From NCBI GenBank assembly GCA_001574975.1, contig KQ965754.1, forward strand, positions 30,061 through 43,910: a DNA stretch of 13,850 bases. Direction: 5' to 3'. Origin of the DNA: Gonapodya prolifera JEL478 (taxonomy: Eukaryota; Monoblepharomycota; Monoblepharidomycetes; Monoblepharidales; Gonapodyaceae). Made by a program: the position numbers and the translations under genes. Position 1 is the stretch's first letter, and each line of letters starts with the position of its first letter. The notes below the pieces were generated by a model, which made no database searches, was not told the DNA's origin, and was given only the letters and a program-made list of their open reading frames with translations. Of this stretch, positions 9,279 through 13,850 are shown piece by piece.

Positions 9279-10039
9279 TTATACGACACGTGGCTCCATT
9301 GCAGTCTCAGAGTCTCTTGCTACATCTCTCGCGTAGTTCGCCCCCAACGTCTTCCTGTCCTCTTCACTCAAGGCCCCAAACGCAGACGCGATATCCAAAC
9401 ACCGTCTCTCTCCCGTACCAGATCCCTGCGCCACTACCTCGGCGACCACTAAGTGCCTGTCCGGAGCTGCACCATGAGCAAGGAGGTCGACTTCTTTGGG
9501 CACGCATTCGAACCACGCGGCGCAGGAAGGGAGGAATGAGAGAGCAAACGTGGGTCTGGTTGAGACCTCAAATGGCGGGTCGATGGTTGGGGAGGAGAAT
9601 TTATCCAGGTTCTTGGACGACCCGAGGCCGAATATTGGCACGAGGTGAGCGTGACTGGGCGTCAATGTGTGTATCACGAAGGGTTTGCGATGGTCGATGA
9701 TCGTTGTGCCGGTATGCGACCACGTTGAGAAGACGATCGTGATGCGCATCGGGGGTGTGGTGGACGAGTATAAAGATGCTCGGCCGACGTGAGAGACGAT
9801 CGCTGTGATGAGGTTGTCGGTCGGAGGCGGGATCAACTTGATAGTCACTCTCGTAACATCAAAAGGGCAATTTCAGCTCACATCCGCATCGCCGCGGATT
9901 CAGGGGATCCGTGTCATCGATTGTTGTTACGAGGTTAAGGATTTCTGGGTACAGCTAGATGTCAACGTTGGTTTCATTGACTTCAGCTCACGATTGCGGT
10001 CGTCGAGATACCCACATCCACAGGATTCATTGCAGCCAT
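9279..10039 (-). pseudogene. Unrecognised protein gene, frame broken or with very short introns
   Basis: I do not recognise the product. The downstream 189 codons (9848-9279) are open and protein-like, with alternating beta-type stretches (MRITIVFSTWSHTGTTIID, FVIHTLTPSHAHLVPIFG) and a helical end (IASAFGALSEEDRKTLG), but have no ATG near their 5' end. Upstream, coding-like sequence continues in shifting frames. It starts at the ATG at 10039 (MAAMNPVDVGISTTAI), passes through LYPEILNLVTTIDDTDP and then CELKLPF. These join if one base near 9988 and one T near 9866 are extra and the TAG at 9957-9955 replaces CAG. The corrected length is 252 residues. A spliced alternative exists: both breaks begin GTGAGCTGAA, but the introns would be only 37 and 34 nt, shorter than any firm intron here. 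The gene is divergent from the TLC gene, with 243 bp between the starts, and convergent with the broken F-box gene. Confidence 0.42.
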
Positions 10040-10282
10040 CTCTCTGTCGACTTTGATTGTTCTTCCTTGATGTCGTTGGATGCCAACAGAGGCCGACGAA
10101 CGGTGCGGGTGTCTGCGGGAGGCGGTTGATCGCGGAACTTCATCCGACCCCAAATCACTGTTCGTGGCAAGCGAAGCTTCTAAAAAAAAGAGAAACACAA
10201 AAGAACCTGAGTTGCAAATGGCTCATGAAGCATGCGAAATGGCAGGCGCTCGGGTGAGGCCCTGATTTCCCCGCCCGTATCA

Positions 10283-11510
10283 ATGTCATCACCCATTTCC
10301 CGCGCATCTCACGACCTCCTAGCTACGTTACTCACGTCACCTCCCCCTGTCATCGCCTTCCTCCATTCCCACCTCTCCCCACTCCTTTCCCTTCTCCCTT
10401 CCTCTCTGCACATCTCCGCCCTCGACCACCACTGGCCCGCCGTCATCGCCTCGGTCTCCTTCTTCACGCTACTACACCGCGTGGTCGCAGTCCACGTGTC
10501 CCGGTCGCGGATCCTCTTCGGGCTATAGGATGTGGGAAGATAATACGAGGCACTGGATGCGAGGCAGAAGGAGGACTGGAAGAGTAGAGTCGTGAGTCAG
10601 GTGTTTGTGATGTGAGTATTGGGTCTGAAACATGGATGTAGCGAAAGGGCGTGGACTCTTAACGTTATGACTGATTGGTCGGTCGACCAGACTCATTCTG
10701 CCCTACTCGATCCCACTCTTCTGGGATGAACGTCTCAACAACGACTGGATACACGGGTATTCCCCTCGGCCAGGCACTGTGGGTTGTCTATCCCTCGGGT
10801 GAGTCTCAAAATATGTCGATGACGTAGCAGTTGGCACAAAGGAAGACATCCCCCTCCCACCCCACCCGTAAACGCAGATATTTCCTCTGGACCTCCACCT
10901 CTGTCTATCGCACTACTCGTGGTTCGGTCCCGGGTCCCTCCTCCACGCCGTCTCCGCCTTACTCGTGTTCCTTTTTGGGATGAAACCGTTTCTAATGGCG
11001 TTCGTGCCGTACGTGCTCATATGGGAAGCGTCGGTGAGCTTGCATTTCCAGAATTCTCAATTGTGAAGAATCAATGAGCTCTGAACTCGTTCGGGCTCTC
11101 CGACCGTCTTGCAAGACCATTTTCCTCAACATCAACTACTGGCTCGACAAAACGGGCAACTCCGGAACGACCCTTCAGGCCATCAACGAAACCTTTCTGC
11201 TTGCTTTATTCTTTCTGACCCGATGTGTGGAAGGTGTTTTCATCGCCGCCAAAATGTACTGTGAGTGACGTTTGATAGCCAGCCACATGAAGGCGAACAT
11301 CTGAATATTGACACCTTCTACCACTCCACAGACCTCTTCTACACAACGACCGACCTTCCCATTGCCTTTGCCGTCGTCATGTCCGTGGCGAACGCGCTGC
11401 TGACAATACTGCATTTCTACTGATTTCGGAAGATGGTCGCGAGCGTGAGGAAGAGGTTCACGAAGGCAGAAGTGCAATGGAGGGAAGCGTGGGAGAAGAA
11501 GATGAGTTGA
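10283..11510 (+). pseudogene. TLC-domain membrane protein (TMEM56/TLCD4-like), broken frame
   Basis: TLC proteins are multi-span endomembrane proteins related to the TRAM/LAG1/CLN8 group. Exons: 10283-10611, 10691-10798, 10878-11033, 11116-11260, 11332-11510; introns of 79, 79, 82 and 71 nt have GTGAGT or GTGAGC donors. Family marks: QKEDWKSRVVSQVF, the YFLW-DL signature, WFGPGSLLHAVSALLVFLFG, FLNINYWLDKTG, LTRCVEGVFIAAKMY, and a basic tail FRKMVASVRKRF. About six hydrophobic spans are visible. Four lesions are seen: in-frame TAG 10526-10528 and TAA 10541-10543 in exon 1; one G missing after 10890, inside YFLWDL; and TGA 11421-11423, where Trp (TGG) is expected before FRKM. Adding the G back and reading through the three stops gives 305 residues. 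The ceramide synthase His-His pair is not present (one His in LLHAV), so that activity is unlikely. It is either a young pseudogene or affected by sequence errors. It is convergent with the RING gene. Confidence 0.72.
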
Positions 11511-11690
11511 ACGCCAACTGGGTGCCAGTGCTTTGTCGATTGGAGCTCTTGGGCAACAACGATCATCGTGTTGAATGGAAGCAGAAAGCTCTACTAACTG
11601 TACACGCATACTATGCTTCCCATGACGTGCGAGCTCTGAGTCCGCTCTTCGCCAAGCACCCACTTTTACCTCTCAGTCTGAACTCTCGTT

Positions 11691-12016
11691 CTAAGTCCGT
11701 CCTACATCCGATTCATCCGAGCCATCCCTATCAACCCTCTGCAGCTCCGAGAACAGCTCCCCGCAGACTTTACACTTTCCCCCTGTCGCTTGTTTCTTGA
11801 CGGGTCCATAACCAAAGGGATGCCGTTGAAAGGTCAAGGAAACGATCGGTTTAGTCCCTCGATTTGACTCACCATGGCACACTTTTTGCACAGCGATGGG
11901 TGGCGACACAGCGGGGACTGGTACTCGATTTCGTTCTTATGGCACCCGAGACATAGCGCGGGTTTGGATGTTGTAGAGTCAGTCATAACGTTGAGTTGAC
12001 TGTGGTCGTGAGTCAT
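11691..12016 (-). CDS. Small RING-HC finger protein, 82 aa, two exons
   Basis: Exons are 12016-11873 and 11795-11691, with a 77-nt phase-0 intron (donor GTGAGT, acceptor TCAAG). The protein is little more than one RING finger of C3HC4 type: C22-x2-C25-x11-C37-x-H39-x3-C43-x2-C46-x9-C56-x2-C59. The intron falls exactly between the fourth and fifth zinc-ligand groups, after KKCAM, and splicing creates CAMKQATGGKCKVC. RING fingers of this kind usually bind E2 enzymes and act as ubiquitin ligases; that is inferred, as no substrate-binding part is present. The first Met (12016) or Met11 (MTDSTTSKP) could be the start. The tail is acidic (VDRDGSDESDVG). The frame is intact, unlike the three genes to its left, whose last stop lies 180 bp away in convergent orientation. 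Confidence 0.8.
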
Positions 12017-12494
12017 CTTTGATCAAATACACCAGGCAAGGATTTGCACGATACGTATTACACAAGTTTTCCACGAGATAGACATGTGGTTGGTCCTTTT
12101 TTATCGGGTTCAAAACTTCGCAACTGCACATCGTTAATACATTCAAAACGAGCGAACAAGTTCCGCAAGAGTATCACAACGAGAAAATTACGCCCAAGCA
12201 ATAGTTTCATAAGATGTGCCTTCCATGTATCGCACTGCGACAAGTTCGCGGTCTCCCTCCCTGATTCGGCTTACCAGTGGCAACATTCGACCGCGCTTTT
12301 GGGAGATTTGGGCCCTCCCCCAGATGTATGACCTAGTGCGACCGTAGCCAGATTTGCCGTCCTGGTCATCGGAGGATCCAGCCATTGACCGGCGCCTCCG
12401 CAGTCTGACGCCTTTATCTCTAGCGTGCGATGCATCATGCCCACCGTTGAGTGAGCCGCAATGGAGCAACAAGCTCACACTTCGCCTCCTCTGG
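12017..12494. other. Intergenic between RING gene and exonuclease gene
   Basis: No supported gene is seen. Both flanking genes are on the minus strand, so this stretch holds the RING gene's promoter and the exonuclease gene's 3' end. The small open frames here (for example 12044-12331 plus) show no domain and no splice sites that would extend them. Confidence 0.5.
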
Positions 12495-13850
12495 TCATCC
12501 TCCCATTTCGACACCATCCATCCCAAACTCTTCTCCCCCATCGCCCCTGGACGCATACCCCGTCTTCCTCCCCACAACCTCGGACCACTCGACACCGCCC
12601 TTCCTCGCCGCCTCCTTACACCACGCGGGGCCACATACCTCGGCCATCTTGAGAAACGCGTCCAGGGTCCACTTGGCATCGTTGCCGGCGTTGTGCAGCC
12701 CGCGCGGGTCGTACGGCAGTCCCAGTAGAGTCAGCAGCCGGGACAGTTTCATCGGGGACGACAACACCCCGACGCCGTCGCCCGCCCCCGCACTGGCTCC
12801 AACAGCTCGCCCCATGACTTGGGTATCGATGATCGTCTTTCCTCGCAACGGCACGCCCATGCCTCTAAGCATCTTCTCATCGCCACCCGCCGCGTGAGCA
12901 ATGACGACATCACTCTTCGCCAGCGCCGCGCGGAGCTTCGCGGTACACTTGCGGAGCGGCATGGCAAATGAGCCACCGAACCCGAACTTGTCCCGTGCGT
13001 CCTGCACACGCACACCGTTCCGAAGCGTTGCGTGTTCAGACGGAATTAGATGCGTGCTGCGGAGGATCCATTCGCCATCTTGCGTGCCCGACGGGTTCGA
13101 AGTCGGTTTGAACGTGGCGGTGGTCCACCCGATTTCAGTCACCAGGGATGTGTCAAGCTCCCAGGCTTCAAGGTCCAGCGAGAGGAAGCGCTTGTGGAGG
13201 AGGAAGGCTCGGTGCGAGAAGAGGAGGTGTCGCAGGGAGTGGATGAGGAGGGAGAGGAGGCGGCGGTGCTGTCGGATAAGGTCGTCTTAGCAGCGAACCA
13301 GACAGAAAGTGACAAAACGGTCGTCCCGACACCCAATTCAAAAGAGTTCATGTAGTCGTGTTCCATAATTTTTCCCGTTTCCCCACGACTAATTGTCTCA
13401 ATCCACCCCCTAACAACAATCACCTGCGCCACCTCCCCATTCTGTGCCACCACCCTCCCGGCCACCTTCAAGTACTCTGCATCACTCCGTATCACTGCGG
13501 GAGGTATCCACGGGAACTTTCGTCCCTCCGCGTCGAACACGGCGCAGGAAGATTCCAGTTCGACTGGCCCCGAGGATACAGAAGGTGGTTCGGAACCAGG
13601 TGGGAAAGAGGCAGTGATGGTGACAGAGACGGATGGGATGGATGGGAGGATTCGCTTGGCGGGAGAAACGACGGCGGAGTTGGAAAGTGGAGGGGAAGTA
13701 GTGCCGTCGTTGGTACCACCACCCAACGCCGCGGCCCTAACAATGTCTTCCAACTCGTCGCGTATCCGCTCATACGTCTTCGGGAGCACACCAAGCACTC
13801 TAGTCCCGTCGGGGCACGCCGCTGGAAAAATATCCACCCGGGGGTACTTC
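12495..13850 (-). CDS. Gfd2/YDR514C/QIP-like DEDDh 3'-5' exonuclease (N-terminus beyond window)
   Basis: This is a ribonuclease-H-fold exonuclease of the Gfd2/YDR514C group; QIP, which assists Argonaute in Neurospora silencing, carries a related DEDDh domain. Exons are from the right edge to 13333, and 13285-12495, with a 47-nt intron (13332-13286) whose donor GTGTCG is weak but whose phase 1 fits. About 435 residues are visible. The nuclease part starts near FLSLDLEAWELD (motif I Asp and Glu), continues VTEIGWTTATF, then VVIAHAAGGDEKML (likely motif II Asp), KTIIDTQVMG, and LHNAGNDAKW (motif III His and Asp, DEDDh type). Before it lies a helical stretch (RQHRRLLSLLIHSLRHLL). The N-terminal visible part begins KYPRVDIFPAAC and includes VLPKTYERIRDELEDIV, a region I cannot assign. 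Catalytic residues look complete, so it is probably active. Whether it serves RNA silencing or another pathway cannot be told here. Confidence 0.82.

Noticed and set aside
9290-9700. Plus-strand 136-residue open frame opposite the unknown gene
   Set aside because: Its composition is Arg/Pro/Ser-rich with no hydrophobic pattern, while the minus-strand frame is protein-like.
10283-11510. Ceramide synthase (LAG1) identity for the TLC gene
   Set aside because: The catalytic His-His pair is missing and the spacing fits the TMEM56/TLCD4-type proteins better.
8074-11510. Stop codons reassigned as sense codons
   Set aside because: All three stops would have to be reassigned, yet the intact genes here end at normal stops and contain none inside. 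Indels also occur in the same block.
12188-12679. Minus-strand 163-residue open frame overlapping the exonuclease 3' end
   Set aside because: It is very Arg/Gly-rich and out of frame with the conserved exonuclease sequence.

Overview
The window reads as nuclear DNA of a filamentous or early-diverging fungus. It carries eukaryote-specific genes (a U3 snoRNP protein, F-box proteins, a RING finger, a TLC membrane protein). Most genes are cut by short GT-AG introns of about 47 to 111 nt with strong donors (GTGAGT, GTACGT, GTAAGT), and genes are closely spaced on both strands. I could not settle the phylum. No rRNA, tRNA, CRISPR array, insertion sequence or transposase gene was recognised.

Left part (1-3097), minus strand: the 3' part of the window edge holds MPP10, the U3 processome component, three exons and cut off at its C-terminus. 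Upstream of it in tandem is an intact single-exon F-box protein (443 aa). A gene-poor stretch of about 2.5 kb follows (3098-5604). It contains a short tandem repeat and one tentative small spliced gene on the minus strand (4351-4737).

Middle (5605-7975), plus strand: an 11-exon major facilitator transporter of the DHA1 drug:H+ antiporter type. All ten introns can be placed. The first exon changes reading frame once, most simply at a run of six C.

Middle-right (8074-11510): three neighbouring genes whose reading frames are clearly recognisable but broken by single-base indels and nonsense codons. They are an F-box protein with a Cys-rich zinc-binding tail (plus), an unrecognised beta-rich protein (minus) and a TLC-domain membrane protein (plus). 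This block is either an island of recent gene decay or a stretch of poor consensus sequence. It is the main point to check in this window.

Right part (11691-13850), minus strand: an intact two-exon 82-residue RING-finger protein, then a Gfd2/QIP-like DEDDh 3'-5' exonuclease that runs off the right edge at its N-terminal end.

The genes do not form one pathway. MPP10 serves ribosome biogenesis, the F-box and RING proteins point to ubiquitin ligation, and the exonuclease belongs to a family that includes an RNA-silencing factor. No clear multi-gene novel system was found.
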